From Roseomonas aeriglobus (GTDB taxonomy: Bacteria; Pseudomonadota; Alphaproteobacteria; Sphingomonadales; Sphingomonadaceae): 64,000 bases of DNA. The stretch lies in contig JAFHKN010000002.1 of the NCBI GenBank assembly GCA_016937575.1, forward strand, positions 2,932,001 through 2,996,000. The letters are read 5' to 3'. Positions 24,485 through 39,096 of this stretch are shown here, in pieces; the stretch's first letter is position 1; the number at the start of each line of letters is the position of its first letter. The notes under the pieces are model-generated. The model did not search any database and was not told the origin of the DNA. It saw nothing but the letters and a program-made list of their open reading frames with translations. Made by a program: the position numbers and the translations under genes.

Positions 24485-26833
24485 TTACGCTGCCCGAACG
24501 ATCGCCTTGCTTTCGATCAGCTTGACAAGGGCTGGCAATTTCATGGGCCGTCCGATCAAATAGCCCTGCGCGCGATCGCAACCGAGTTTTGCTAGCTCGC
24601 TCAGGATCTCCGGTGTCTCGACACCTTCCGCGACGACGCTGCGGCCTAGGGAATGCGCCAATTCTATCGTCGATCGCACCATGACTCGGTCGCTGACATT
24701 GCGGTCGATCGCGGCTACGAAGCTGCGGTCGATCTTCACCTCGGTCGCAGGGATCTTTTTAAAATATTCGAGCGTGGAAAAGCCCGTTCCGTAATCGTCG
24801 ATTGACACGTTGATGCCCAGCGAACCGATTTCCTCCAGCGTGCGAATCGACGCGCGACCGCTGCTCATCGCGGCCGATTCGGTCACTTCCAGCGTGAGTC
24901 GTTCGGCCGGCAACCCCGAGTCGTCGAGAAGCCGTCGGACCATCGTCACCAGCCCAGGCTTTTCCAGCAAACGCGCCGACATGTTGACGGCGACGTCAAA
25001 TACGACCCCTTTGGCAAAGAATTCGGCGGCAACGCGGATTGCATCGCCCAATACGAAGGCTGTCAGTTTATCGATACGATTATGCTGTTCCGCGGCGATG
25101 ACGAATTCGAGTGGGCTGACCTCACCCTTGTCTGGGTGCGACCAGCGAACTAGCGCCTCCGCTCCGACGATCGCGCCGGATGCGACGTCAATCTGTGGCT
25201 GATAAGCGACCCAGATTTCCCCGCCGTCGATTGCCGCATCGAGTTGGCCAAGCAAAGACAACTTCCATTCGGCGTCCACCAATTTGGCGGGGTCGTAGAT
25301 TTTCCACCGTAGCCCTTCGCTCGCCGCCTCATCTGCAGCGACCAGCGTCGCGCCCAAACGGTTCGGCAGGGTCCGGGACGCGTCCGCATCGATACCCAAT
25401 GTCATAGAAAGATCGATCGGTCGTCCGTCGACCAGCGCCGGACTGCGGAACAGCGCGTATATTGCGTCGAGCTGGTCCGGTCCGGTGACATCGGGCGTCG
25501 ACAGCCAGGCAAAAATTCCCTCGTCCCCTTGATAGATTCGCGCGCCGCGCGCGCCCAATGCCAAGCGAGCAACGATTTGTTCGACGAGCGCTCGTTCGGC
25601 ATCCGGCGGCAACGACGAGGTAATTTCGGCAAAGTTGTGGATGCGAGCGCCGACAATCACGGCGTTCGCTGCAGGCACTTCGCTTCGTAGGGCCGTAAGG
25701 TTCGGCAGACCTGTCACAGCATTGATGCTGCCGAGCGCCTGATAAGAGCGACGAAACCGGAACCACGCGCCACTTCCCATGCCGAAGGCAATACAAGTGA
25801 CAAGCGGCATGATCTGGAACGTGACGCCGTGCGACTCTGCAACGACTGGGGCGATCGTCAGACCGACGATAGCGATCGCGACCGCGGTCCGCCCCAACCA
25901 TCGCCAGCGCGAGAACAAGTAGATCGTGCACAGAAGGAAGCCGCACGCCAGCGGCGCCAGCCACCCGACCGACGTGACGCCACCCGCCATCAGTGTTTCC
26001 GCCGCGACGATGTTGATGAACATCCCGTTGATCTGGCCGACGCCGGGCGCATAATAGACATCGCCCATTTCGTTCGACGCAGCGCCGATTACGACGTCCT
26101 TGCCGCGAATATCCTGATCGCGAGTTCTACCGGCAAAAATGTCGGCCGCGCTGACATACGGAATTTTTCGGGCGTTGATCGCATAGTCGATCGCAAAGGT
26201 TTTACCCGGCGGTCCTGATTGACGGGCCAATTCGGCCGACATCGTCGGGGGGACGATGGCACCCATTTGCGTCGCATAGCCCATGTTCCGAATCGAGGCC
26301 GAACCGTCGACCTTTACGGATACGCTTATGACGCGCCCGTATTGCCTAAATTCGGCGCGGGGAATCTTGTAATACCGCTCCCCGGTCGCCGGATCGCGCA
26401 CCAGCATCGCGGCCAGATAGACATTTCCAGCTCGCTTCAACGCATCGACGAAAGCGGCGTCCTGTACCGAATCCGATTTTGTCGCGAACGATACGTCGAA
26501 GAAGATTCGCCTTACGCCGGCAGCGTTCAGCCGGTCGATCAATTCGATATGACGATGGCGCGACCAAGGCCATGAGCCAATCTCTTCCAGACTGGGATCA
26601 TCAATGCCAATCGCGACGATCTGCCCCGACGGCGCGCGTGGACGCAGACGATCGCGCATTTCGTGCAACTTGCTCTCGATGGGCTCGGCCAGTCCTAAAA
26701 TGCCCACGGCCAGCGCCGCCAGCGTCGACCAGAACAGGATCTTCCGTCCTGATCTGCGACGCGCGGCAAGGTCATCCGGTCCCTCGCGGCGGGCAAGGCG
26801 GGTCAGCAGGCGGGTAGAGCGCGCGACGTTCAC
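24485..26833 (-). CDS. CHASE2 - degenerate GGDEF - EAL membrane phosphodiesterase
   Basis: 782 residues. A membrane helix (about 33-50) leads into a CHASE2 periplasmic sensor ([39 protein letters not shown]), then two or three membrane helices (about 290-365), a GGDEF-like region whose signature is eroded to QGDEG (about residue 445), and an EAL domain with all key residues: [57 protein letters not shown]. It should therefore break down c-di-GMP in response to an external signal, with the GGDEF part serving control only. No partner gene is adjacent. Confidence 0.92.
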   Translation of the reverse strand: MNVARSTRLLTRLARREGPDDLAARRRSGRKILFWSTLAALAVGILGLAEPIESKLHEMRDRLRPRAPSGQIVAIGIDDPSLEEIGSWPWSRHRHIELIDRLNAAGVRRIFFDVSFATKSDSVQDAAFVDALKRAGNVYLAAMLVRDPATGERYYKIPRAEFRQYGRVISVSVKVDGSASIRNMGYATQMGAIVPPTMSAELARQSGPPGKTFAIDYAINARKIPYVSAADIFAGRTRDQDIRGKDVVIGAASNEMGDVYYAPGVGQINGMFINIVAAETLMAGGVTSVGWLAPLACGFLLCTIYLFSRWRWLGRTAVAIAIVGLTIAPVVAESHGVTFQIMPLVTCIAFGMGSGAWFRFRRSYQALGSINAVTGLPNLTALRSEVPAANAVIVGARIHNFAEITSSLPPDAERALVEQIVARLALGARGARIYQGDEGIFAWLSTPDVTGPDQLDAIYALFRSPALVDGRPIDLSMTLGIDADASRTLPNRLGATLVAADEAASEGLRWKIYDPAKLVDAEWKLSLLGQLDAAIDGGEIWVAYQPQIDVASGAIVGAEALVRWSHPDKGEVSPLEFVIAAEQHNRIDKLTAFVLGDAIRVAAEFFAKGVVFDVAVNMSARLLEKPGLVTMVRRLLDDSGLPAERLTLEVTESAAMSSGRASIRTLEEIGSLGINVSIDDYGTGFSTLEYFKKIPATEVKIDRSFVAAIDRNVSDRVMVRSTIELAHSLGRSVVAEGVETPEILSELAKLGCDRAQGYLIGRPMKLPALVKLIESKAIVRAA

Positions 26834-27018
26834 ACATCCGCCCTACAGGAGCTTGGTTAACGAAGACTTTGCGAGCGCAACAGCGCCCTTCCCCACGCCC
26901 GAAAGCCTTGCTATCGGCCAGCCCGAATCTCGCAACTGCGAACACCCGCCGGCACACCTCGCGGCCCAAAAGAGCCGCCCGCCGCCCGTGCCGGCCACGA
27001 AGGAAGGGACGCTCAGAC

Positions 27019-29699
<2,681 letters not shown>

Positions 29700-29703
<4 letters not shown>

Positions 29704-30071
29704 GCCTGACGCGTCGAGGCGCGGTCGCGGGGGGACTCGCGATCGCCCTGGCCGGTCCGGCGGCGTTTGCCGCCGCGGCCGACGGCAGCTTCGGCATGAT
29801 CGGCAAGATCACCGCAAAGCCGGGCCAGCGCGATGCGCTCGTCCGGCTTTTGCTTGCCGGGACCGGCGCGATGCCGGGCAATCTCGCCTATCTGGTCGCC
29901 GAGGACCGCGGCCAGGCCGACACGATCTGGGTGACCGAGGCCTGGGATAGCGAGGCGAGCCACAAGGCGTCGCTCACCCTGCCCGCCGTCCGCGACGCCA
30001 TACGCCAAGCCATGCCGCTGATCGCCGGCTTCGATACTGTCGCCACCACCCGCCCGGTGGCACGCGCATGA
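29700..30071 (+). CDS. Exported antibiotic-biosynthesis-monooxygenase-type protein
   Basis: 123 residues from a TTG overlapping the aconitase stop (TTGA). The N-terminus [23 protein letters not shown] is a Tat-like signal. The rest is a ferredoxin-like dimeric alpha/beta barrel ([49 protein letters not shown]) as in the ABM family, which includes quinol oxygenases and heme-degrading enzymes. No cofactor residues can be read. First of three exported proteins joined by overlapping or near-overlapping codons; co-expression with aconitase is probable but may be incidental. Confidence 0.78.
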
Positions 30072-30574
30072 AGGCCGTCGCCGCCCTGCTGCTGGCAATG
30101 CTCGTCACTCCCGCTGGTGCTCAGGAAACAGCGCGCGGGCTGACCGGGGCCTATGATCCACAGAACCCCTTCGCCCGAATCCTGCGTGGCGAACGGCCGG
30201 CATCGAAGGTTCATGAGGACGCGACCGTGCTCGTCCTGATGCCGCTGACGATGGCGAAGCCCGGCCATGTCCTGGTGATCCCCAAGCGATTGGGGGTGCG
30301 CAATCTCCTCGACCTGACCCCGGCCGAGCTCGCCGCGTGCATGGTCGCCGCGCAAAAGGCCGGCCGCGCGCAGATCGCGGCCCTCGGCGCGACCGGGTTC
30401 CAGATCCGACAGAATAACGGTGGCGACGCGGGGCAGGAGGTGTTCCACCCGCATTTGCACGTCATCCCATTCGTGGGACCGGACAAAGCCTTGCGCCCGG
30501 ACGCGGATCGCAACACACGCGAGGAACTCGATGCGATGGCCGCGCGATTACGGGCGGCTTGGCCGAAGGAGTGA
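30068..30574 (+). CDS. HIT family protein with signal peptide
   Basis: 168 residues. The histidine triad HPHLHVIPF (near residue 135) and NPFARILRGERPASKVHEDATVLVLMPL are classic HIT-domain features; HIT proteins hydrolyse nucleotide phosphoramidates or AMP-linked compounds. Unusually it begins with a clear signal peptide ([18 protein letters not shown]), so it should act in the periplasm, whereas most relatives are cytosolic. It overlaps the upstream monooxygenase gene by ATGA and ends just before the DUF2147 gene, also exported. Confidence 0.87.
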   Translation: MKAVAALLLAMLVTPAGAQETARGLTGAYDPQNPFARILRGERPASKVHEDATVLVLMPLTMAKPGHVLVIPKRLGVRNLLDLTPAELAACMVAAQKAGRAQIAALGATGFQIRQNNGGDAGQEVFHPHLHVIPFVGPDKALRPDADRNTREELDAMAARLRAAWPKE

Positions 30575-30578
30575 TGTG

Positions 30579-30986
30579 ATGCGTACCGCCCTGCTCGCCG
30601 CTGCCCTGTTGATCCCGACCGCAGCCATTGCCGCCCCTGCCCCGGTCACCGGCCGCTGGCTCACGGTGGAGGGCAAGGCGATCGTCGAGATCGCACCCTG
30701 CGGCGCACAACTGTGCGGGCGGATCGTCAAGGTGTTGAAGCCACGCCCCGGCGGCCCCGCAGTCGACGTCAACAACCCCGACCCAGCCAAGCGTCGCCAG
30801 CCGATCGAGGGGCTGTCGATCCTGACCGGCTTCGCGCCAAAGGGCGATCGCTGGGGTGGGCGCATCTATGATCCGGAAAGCGGCCGGACCTATCGGTCGG
30901 AGCTGTCGGCCGAGGGCAATACGCTGAAGGTGAAGGGCTGTTTCGGCCCGTTCTGCCGCAGCCAGGACTGGACGCGTCTGCGCTGA
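30579..30986 (+). CDS. Exported DUF2147 domain protein
   Basis: 135 residues with a signal peptide (RTALLAAALLIPTAAIA). The DUF2147 barrel follows: GRWLTVEGKAIVEIAPCGAQLCGRIV, GLSILTGFAPKGDRWGGRIYDPESGRTYRSELS, LKVKGCFGPFCRSQDWTRL, with two Cys pairs that may form disulfides. The ATG at 30579 has AAGGAG about nine bases upstream. Role unknown; many relatives are periplasmic. Confidence 0.88.
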   Translation: MRTALLAAALLIPTAAIAAPAPVTGRWLTVEGKAIVEIAPCGAQLCGRIVKVLKPRPGGPAVDVNNPDPAKRRQPIEGLSILTGFAPKGDRWGGRIYDPESGRTYRSELSAEGNTLKVKGCFGPFCRSQDWTRLR

Positions 30987-31063
30987 GCCAAAACGGGACG
31001 CGAGCGAGTCGCCTTCCTGTTCAATAGGATGCTATCCCTTCCGCAGAATAGCGGGAGTGTCAT

Positions 31064-31678
31064 GTGAAAAAGCCCCAGACCGTCGCCAGCCTGACGGAGC
31101 TCGGCCGCGTTCAGCTGTCGAAGAGTTTTTTCCTGCGCGATTTCCTGCAGTCGGAAACCGCGGCGATGCACGGCCTGTCGAACGTGCCCGACGATCCCGA
31201 CCTGGCGATCGCCGCCGGCACGCGACTGTGCGAGGAGTTGCTGGAGCCGCTGCAAGATGCATTCGGGCGGATCGCGGTCCGCTCGGCGTATCGCTCGAGC
31301 GAGGTCAACGCTTTGTGCCACGCCAAGGGCTATGGCTGCGCGTCGAACGAGCGCAACGCCGCCTATCATATCTGGGACCGGCGTGACGCCAAGGGGCATA
31401 TGGGCGCGGCGGCCAGCATCATCGTGCCGAGCTTCGCCAACCGTTTCGACCAGCCGGGCGACTGGAAACGGCTGGCGTGGTGGATCCACGACCATCTTCC
31501 CTATGCGACGATGGAATTCTTTCCCACCAAATGGGCGTTCAACCTGGGCTGGCACGAGCGCCCCTTGCGTGCGATCATGAGCCATATCCCGGGCGACCGC
31601 GGCTATCTGACCAAGCCCGGCATGCCGGGCCATGAGGAGCGGCACGAAGCCGAGTGGGCAGGAATTCTGCCGGCCTAG
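31064..31678 (+). CDS. Peptidase M15-like protein
   Basis: 204 residues from a GTG with CGGGAG six bases upstream. The middle resembles M15-type D,D-carboxypeptidase-like proteins (FGRIAVRSAYRSSEVNALCHAKG), but the zinc-binding pattern is altered: AAYHIWDRRDAKGHMGAAASI where an SxHxxGxAxD is expected, and HDHLPY later. No signal peptide is seen. It may bind or cut peptidoglycan-type peptides, or may be a non-catalytic relative. Family call moderate. Confidence 0.65.
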   Translation: MKKPQTVASLTELGRVQLSKSFFLRDFLQSETAAMHGLSNVPDDPDLAIAAGTRLCEELLEPLQDAFGRIAVRSAYRSSEVNALCHAKGYGCASNERNAAYHIWDRRDAKGHMGAAASIIVPSFANRFDQPGDWKRLAWWIHDHLPYATMEFFPTKWAFNLGWHERPLRAIMSHIPGDRGYLTKPGMPGHEERHEAEWAGILPA

Positions 31679-31731
31679 AGCATTGGCGGCGCGGTTGGCA
31701 TGCCCGCCCATCGTCGAGCGAGGAGGGACGT

Positions 31732-32166
31732 ATGAAGCAGGCTTGGATTGCCGGTCTTTTGCTATTTAGCGCAGCGACTACCGCCGCGCAGACAAAAGAA
31801 TCCATCCTCGATCCGGCGCGGGCGATTGCGGCAGCCGATGCCTCTCGCACGGGCTATCACGGTCGGTTCGCGATGACGGTCCTGTCGACCGGCACGTCGC
31901 GAACCGCGACCTATCTGAACGCCACGGCCGATTATCGCGCGCCCGATGCGCTGACGTTCCGCCTGGCGCCCAATGTCGCCGCGGCGATGGAAAAGCGCTA
32001 CGGCGCACCGGCCGATCAATATTTGAAGGGCAAGCGTGTGACGGTCGAAGGCATCGTTCAGCGCCGGATGATCGTGAACTCTCGCTACGGCAAGGCAGAA
32101 AGTTTCAATCGCTGGACCCACGAGGTGTACGTCCGGTTACCCGGTCAGATCATCGCGGTCGAATAG
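31732..32166 (+). CDS. Small exported protein, OB-like, unknown
   Basis: 144 residues from ATG 31732, which has GAGGAGGGA five bases upstream. Signal peptide KQAWIAGLLLFSAATTAAQ. The mature part is beta-rich: FAMTVLSTGTSRTATYLNATADYR, then YLKGKRVTVEGIVQRRMIV, a string that resembles OB-fold proteins reporting strand-loop-strand pairs. I do not recognise a named family. Convergent with the M23 peptidase gene, 30 bases apart. Confidence 0.68.
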   Translation: MKQAWIAGLLLFSAATTAAQTKESILDPARAIAAADASRTGYHGRFAMTVLSTGTSRTATYLNATADYRAPDALTFRLAPNVAAAMEKRYGAPADQYLKGKRVTVEGIVQRRMIVNSRYGKAESFNRWTHEVYVRLPGQIIAVE

Positions 32167-32196
32167 GATCGGGGACGCGGCTGGCGCGCCGATCGC

Positions 32197-33672
32197 TCAA
32201 TCGGCCGTCGGCACTGCCATAAGCCGCGCGAACTTGGTCTTGAACGCCGCCAGCGCCGAACCCGACAGCTGCTGGACGCTTTCGAACGTCACCTTGCCCG
32301 GGTTGATCGGCACGCCGTTTTTCCACAGTTCATAGTGGAGGTGCGCGCCGGTCGACATGCCGGTCGAGCCGACATAGCCGATGATCTGCCCCTTGCTCAC
32401 CCGCCCGCCGCTGGCGACAGCGATGCGGCTCATATGACCGAAGCCGGTCGCCAGGCCATTGCCGTGCGACAGCTTCACGAACTTGCCATAGCCTCCGGCC
32501 CAGCCCGCCATCTGGACGACGCCGTCCATCGGCGCGCGGATCGGCGAGCCCATGGGGGCGGCGATGTCCAGGCCCTTGTGCATGCGGGCATAGCCCAGCA
32601 CCGGGTGACGACGCATGCCGAACGCCGACGTCAGGCGGCCTGCAACCGGCATCATCGCGCCGGTCGAACTCTTGGCGCCGATGCCCTTGGCGTCGAACCA
32701 CTGATCCTTGCCGTCCTGGTCGAACCGCACGAGCTGCAGCTTGCGCGCGTCGCCCGAGAGCCCGGCGTAGATCAGCTTTCCGAGCTGGACTTCGCCCGTT
32801 TCGGCGCGGGCACGCTCGACGATCAGGTCGAACTGCTCGTTCGATCCGATCCGGCTCATCGGCACGCGGCTGGCGATCGAGCGAATGAAGGCTTCGACCG
32901 CCTTGGCCGGGACGCCGGCGGCGCGGGCGGAGCGATAGAGGCTGGGGCCGACGCGGCCCTGAATGCGCAGCGGGGTGTGGTCGATTGCGATCGGAACGGC
33001 GGTGACCGCAAGTGCGCCGGCATCGCGCACGACCTTCATGCCCAGGTCGAACCGCGCGCGGAAGCTCAGCGATTCGAGCGGGCGGGCATCCGCCTTGTTC
33101 GCACGACGGCCGAGCGTCAGCTGAAGCTGGGTGCCGGGCTTCAGTTCGTCGAGCGGCATCCGCGCCGCGACCATGTCCGCGACACGATCCGCCTCGTCCT
33201 CGCCCACGCCGGCGCGCTCCAATGCGCGGGCGAAGGCATCGCCCGACGGCAGCGTCGTCGACAGCTCAAGGATCGGCCGCTCCGGCGTATCGGTCAGCGG
33301 GCGGACCGCGGCGGTCGGCGCGAGCCGGCGCCCCGAGGTGGCGCCATAGGCCAGCGGCGCGATCGACTGCGCGCGCGCCTCGTCCCAGTCGGCGCCCTCC
33401 ATGACCGGCGCGGCGGGGCGGTAGAGGGGGTGGAAACCGGGAGCGAGCGCGATCGTGACGGCGCAAAGCGCAGCACAGGTCGCCGCCCCCCGCCACCACT
33501 CGCGGCTGCCGATGTTGGCGCCGAGGTCGGGAACCAGGTCGATGTCGCGCAGGCGGTCGTGCCAGCGATCGATCCGGCCGGCCGGATACGCAGCGGCCAC
33601 CGGCGCGCGACCGAACCGCAGCGCACTCGCGCCGCCGGCACCATCCAGACCATGATCGTTGCGCAGATACAC
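32197..33672 (-). CDS. M23 family metallopeptidase (LytM-type)
   Basis: 491 residues from a GTG at 33672 (VYLRNDHGLDGAGG, the usual sphingomonad beginning). A membrane anchor lies near residues 65-80 (CAALCAVTIALAPGF), followed by a linker, an OapA-like region with a LysM-type ASRVPMSRIGSNEQFDLIVE piece, and a C-terminal LytM domain with zinc ligands HKGLDIAAP (HxxxD) and HLHYELW (HxH). It should cut peptidoglycan cross-links or regulate an amidase in the periplasm. A TTG at 33735 would add 21 residues. Confidence 0.9.
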   Translation of the reverse strand: MYLRNDHGLDGAGGASALRFGRAPVAAAYPAGRIDRWHDRLRDIDLVPDLGANIGSREWWRGAATCAALCAVTIALAPGFHPLYRPAAPVMEGADWDEARAQSIAPLAYGATSGRRLAPTAAVRPLTDTPERPILELSTTLPSGDAFARALERAGVGEDEADRVADMVAARMPLDELKPGTQLQLTLGRRANKADARPLESLSFRARFDLGMKVVRDAGALAVTAVPIAIDHTPLRIQGRVGPSLYRSARAAGVPAKAVEAFIRSIASRVPMSRIGSNEQFDLIVERARAETGEVQLGKLIYAGLSGDARKLQLVRFDQDGKDQWFDAKGIGAKSSTGAMMPVAGRLTSAFGMRRHPVLGYARMHKGLDIAAPMGSPIRAPMDGVVQMAGWAGGYGKFVKLSHGNGLATGFGHMSRIAVASGGRVSKGQIIGYVGSTGMSTGAHLHYELWKNGVPINPGKVTFESVQQLSGSALAAFKTKFARLMAVPTAD

Positions 33673-33993
33673 TGCGGCGCATGCCCCCGAGAAAGAAAAC
33701 AGCCTGCCCCGAAACCCATCAGGCCGTGGCGGCAAGCGTTGTGGGGCGCAAAAGCTAAAGTCAAATTAACCCGGGCGGTTGTTTGCGCGGCTTGCGACGA
33801 GGCGTTGGGTGGGATCGACGAAAGGCCCGTGCCCTATGCGACGGGCAAATGGGGCTCGGCGAAGGACGGGACCGTGGCTGCCGCGGCCTGACGGTTGCCA
33901 ACGCTCCGGGCCACGCCGAAGCGCAGAGCGCCGCGTTTTTGAGCAACCCGTTCCTTTTGCTTTGAAAACGCAGGCTCGTTGGGTGATTCCTTA
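33673..33993. other. 321-base divergent intergenic region, no gene recognised
   Basis: Lies between the M23 peptidase (minus) and the helicase (plus). A frame reaches 33891 on the plus strand but continues the antisense of the peptidase and has no start signal. The AT-richer end (CGTTTTTGAGC, then CCTTTTGCTTTG near 33945-33965) probably contains the helicase promoter; I cannot assign -35 and -10 boxes. Confidence 0.45.
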
Positions 33994-36520
<2,527 letters not shown>

Positions 36521-36528
<8 letters not shown>

Positions 36529-36814
36529 CACGATGCGCCTCGACAAGTTCCTGTGGTTCGTGCGTTTGGCGAAGACGCGTAGCTTTGCGCAGGAAGTGGC
36601 CGAGGCGCGGCATCTGCGCATCGACGGGCGAGTGATCGAAAAGGCTGCCGCCGGCGTCCGCATCGGCAATACGCTGACCTTCCCCCTTCACGGCCGCGTC
36701 CGCGTCATCCGCGTGCTCGCGCTGCCCACCCGCCGCGGCCCGGCGCCCGAAGCGCAGGCCTGTTACGCCGATCTGGGGGCTGAGAACGTCTCGCAGAACC
36801 GCACAGGCGATTGA
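36521..36814 (+). CDS. S4-domain RNA-binding protein (Hsp15-like)
   Basis: 97 residues. The S4 motif MRLDKFLWFVRLAKTRSFAQEVAEARHLRIDGRVIEKAA occupies residues 5-43 or so and the rest is a basic tail, as in HslR/Hsp15, which binds 50S subunits with stalled nascent chains. GTG 36521 has GGGAG five bases upstream and overlaps the helicase stop by 8 bases; ATG 36533 is an alternative. Translational coupling to the helicase is likely. Confidence 0.88.
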
Positions 36815-36865
36815 CGCACCGGGAAACGGCCAATAGCGGGGGCCGCGTTCGAAGGAGTTGCCCCA

Positions 36866-37207
36866 ATGACCTATGTCGTCACCGATGCCTGCATCCGCTG
36901 CAAGTACATGGACTGCGTCGAGGTCTGTCCGGTCGACTGTTTCTATGAGGGCGAGAATATGCTCGTCATCAACCCCAGCGAGTGCATCGACTGTGGCGTG
37001 TGCGAGCCCGAGTGCCCGGCCGAGGCGATCCTGCCCGACACCGAAAACGGTCTCGAAAAGTGGCTGGAGCTCAACACCACCTTTTCTGCCCAATGGCCCA
37101 ACGTCACGCGCAAGCTCGACCAGACCCCGCCCGACGCCGACGAGCACAAGGGTGAAGAGGGCAAGTTCGACAAATATTTCTCGCCCGAACCCGGCGCTGG
37201 CGACTGA
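36866..37207 (+). CDS. fdxA: 7Fe ferredoxin FdxA
   Basis: 113 residues. Two cluster motifs: [17 protein letters not shown] (a [3Fe-4S] type spacing) and [16 protein letters not shown] ([4Fe-4S]). A long C-terminal tail follows, as in the FdxA family of alphaproteobacteria. A cytosolic one-electron carrier. Preceded by AAGGAG before the ATG. Confidence 0.95.
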   Translation: MTYVVTDACIRCKYMDCVEVCPVDCFYEGENMLVINPSECIDCGVCEPECPAEAILPDTENGLEKWLELNTTFSAQWPNVTRKLDQTPPDADEHKGEEGKFDKYFSPEPGAGD

Positions 37208-37215
37208 GATCGGGA

Positions 37216-37260
37216 CGGTGCGGTAGCGTGCCTGCCGCTACGGCAGCCCTGCCCGCACCG
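37216..37260. other. Branched hairpin after fdxA
   Basis: Nine bases after the fdxA stop: outer perfect stem CGGTGCGG / CCGCACCG closing an inner hairpin GTAGCG-TGCCTGC-CGCTAC that competes with TGCCG-CTA-CGGCA. No T run follows, so it is not a standard terminator. The remaining 209 bases up to carD hold no gene and presumably the carD promoter. Confidence 0.5.
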
Positions 37261-37469
37261 GTAATCGGCGGTTTTCGGCCTTTTCCGAATCGCTTGCCTG
37301 TGTCGTGACACTGGTAATTTTATTGCGGACGTGTTAAATGGTCCGGGACGAGGGCGATGGATTCGCCGCTCGCCCGGAGAAGCACAGACCTGCCCCGACG
37401 TCGCCGACCGGTCCTCGGTCGCGCGCATCTTTCATGTCGGGCCAGTGAACACGGAAAGGCTCAACGCAC

Positions 37470-38003
37470 ATGGCTGCTAAGGCGCTGTCCTTCGTTGTCG
37501 GCGATTATGTCGTTTACCCCAAGCACGGCGTTGGTCGTGTTATCGAGCTCCAGAAGCAGGAAATCGCGGGCACCAGCCTCGAACTCTATGTGCTGCGCTT
37601 CGAAAAGGAGCGCATGACGCTCCGTGTGCCCACTAACAAGGCCGAGAGCGTCGGCATGCGCAAGCTCAGCAGCGACAAGACGCTGCGTGAGGCGCTCGAC
37701 ACGCTGAAGGGCAAGCCCAAGGTCAAGCGCACCATGTGGTCGCGCCGCGCGCAGGAATATGAAGCGAAGATCAATTCGGGCGACCTCGTGTCGATCGCCG
37801 AAGTGGTCCGCGACCTGTTCCGCCCCGACGATCAGCCCGAGCAGAGCTATTCGGAACGCCAGATCTTCGAAGCTGCCGCCAGCCGCCTGGCGCGCGAACT
37901 GGCCGCGATGGAAGAGGTCGACGAACCCAAGGCGCTGGTGAAGATCATCGACATCCTGAAGGCCGCGGCACCGGCCTATGCCAAGGAAAAGGCGCTCGCC
38001 TGA
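37470..38003 (+). CDS. carD: CarD family transcriptional regulator
   Basis: 177 residues. The N-terminal Tudor-like RNA-polymerase-interaction domain is clear (FVVGDYVVYPKHGVGRVIELQ, LRFEKERMTLRVPTNKAE), followed by a helical DNA-binding domain (RRAQEYEAKINSGDLVSIAEVVRDLFR; SYSERQIFEAAASRLARELAAM). CarD binds the beta subunit and stabilises open complexes, and is usually essential in alphaproteobacteria. The gene has a terminator just after it. Confidence 0.94.
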   Translation: MAAKALSFVVGDYVVYPKHGVGRVIELQKQEIAGTSLELYVLRFEKERMTLRVPTNKAESVGMRKLSSDKTLREALDTLKGKPKVKRTMWSRRAQEYEAKINSGDLVSIAEVVRDLFRPDDQPEQSYSERQIFEAAASRLARELAAMEEVDEPKALVKIIDILKAAAPAYAKEKALA

Positions 38004-38026
38004 TCCACGCATTCCGGATGAAATTT

Positions 38027-38059
38027 GAAAGGGGCGGCCGGCAACGGTCGCCCCTTTTC
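38027..38059 (+). terminator. Rho-independent terminator of carD
   Basis: Stem AAAGGGGCGGCC / GGTCGCCCCTTT with a six-base GGCAAC-type loop, followed by TTTTC. It starts about 24 bases after the carD stop. Confidence 0.82.
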
Positions 38060-38116
38060 ATTTGCGCGTCGGCCGTTTGTGTATTATTCATACAACACAC
38101 AAACGGGAGATGGTCG

Positions 38117-38848
38117 ATGCGGTTTCTGATGGTCCTGGCAGCCTTGCCCCTGGTCGCGTGCGGCAGCATCGCCAGCGGATCGAACAAGGGCGAGCCCGCC
38201 GCGGAAAGCGGCAGCGGCACCGCGCGCAGCTTCCAGGTCGCCGATTTCACGAAGGTCGAACTTGCCGGCGCCGACGATATCGACGTGCGGGTGGGCCAGG
38301 GCTTTTCGGTGCGCGCCGAGGGGCCGGCCGATCAGCTCGACAAACTCGACATCCGTCGCGACGGATCGACGTTATGGGTCGGCCGCAAGCGCGAGAAGGG
38401 CAGTTGGTCGATCGGCCGCGGCAAGGGCGTGAAAATCTATATCACCATGCCGGCGATCGAAGGCGCATCGCTCGCCGGGTCGGGAAATCTCTCGGTCGAT
38501 ACCGCCCGCGCAAAGTCCTTCGAAGCGAGCCTTGCCGGGTCGGGCAATCTGCGGCTCGGCCGTGTCGAGGCCGAAGATATCGAGGTCGATCTGGCCGGGT
38601 CGGGCAACGTCGATGCCGCCGGACAGGTCGGCAAGCTGGAGGTCAACATCGCCGGATCGGGCAACGTCCAGGCGCCGGCGCTGAAAGCCGCGGAAGCGGA
38701 AATCTCGATCGCCGGATCGGGCAATGTCGCCGCCGAGGTCAACCGTTCGGCCAAGATCAGCCTGATGGGATCGGGCGATGTGACGCTGACCGGCGGCGCG
38801 CGGTGCGATTCGACCAAGATGGGGTCGGGCGAGATCAAGTGTAGCTGA
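38117..38848 (+). CDS. GIN/DUF2807 domain lipoprotein with beta-helix repeats
   Basis: 243 residues from ATG 38117. Signal ends in PLVACG, a lipobox. After a first strand pair (FTKVELAGADDIDVRVGQGFSVRAEG), the motif AGSGN recurs every 18-20 residues: SLAGSGNLSVD, SLAGSGNLRLG, DLAGSGNVDAA, NIAGSGNVQAP, SIAGSGNVAAE, then MGSGDV and MGSGEI. This is a right-handed parallel beta-helix of the head-GIN (DUF2807) family. Function unknown; periplasmic or surface adhesin-like scaffold is plausible. A second, GIN-like gene follows. Confidence 0.88.
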   Translation: MRFLMVLAALPLVACGSIASGSNKGEPAAESGSGTARSFQVADFTKVELAGADDIDVRVGQGFSVRAEGPADQLDKLDIRRDGSTLWVGRKREKGSWSIGRGKGVKIYITMPAIEGASLAGSGNLSVDTARAKSFEASLAGSGNLRLGRVEAEDIEVDLAGSGNVDAAGQVGKLEVNIAGSGNVQAPALKAAEAEISIAGSGNVAAEVNRSAKISLMGSGDVTLTGGARCDSTKMGSGEIKCS

Positions 38849-38870
38849 TTCGGAGGTGTATTGAACCACC

Positions 38871-38959
38871 GCGCCCCGGCGAAGGCCGGGGCCCCAGTTA
38901 CAGGTAGCGCGGTAAGCTACGGACCGACCTGTCGAACCGGGCCCGGCCTCCGCCGGGAC
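38871..38959. repeat. Family B palindromic element, copy 1
   Basis: About 89 bases between the two GIN genes. It is bounded by GCCCCGGCGAAGGCCGGGGC (38873-38892) and CCCGGCCTCCGCCGGG (38942-38957), each a hairpin, with an inner AGTTACAGG...CCGACCTGTCGAAC segment of imperfect complementarity. A shorter relative lies inside imuB (47077-47153). Confidence 0.6.
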
Positions 38960-39096
38960 ACGGTCAACATGGTCGTTCACGACACGGCCTTGCGGGTGTC
39001 CCTCGGCCCGGGACCGAGGAGTGAAACACCAACGCGCCTTCGGCAACCATACGCGGGCCGCTTGCGGATCGACCGGCAAGGTGCGACCGTCCCGCC

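Noticed and set aside
32335..33891. 518-codon plus-strand frame ending in a Cys-containing tail
   Set aside because: Mostly antisense to the M23 peptidase; the last 45 codons (CAACDEALGG) lack their own start and ribosome site.
37209..37469. Small gene in the fdxA-carD gap (frame 37357-37617)
   Set aside because: Arg/Ser-rich shadow continuing into carD in another frame; no ribosome site.
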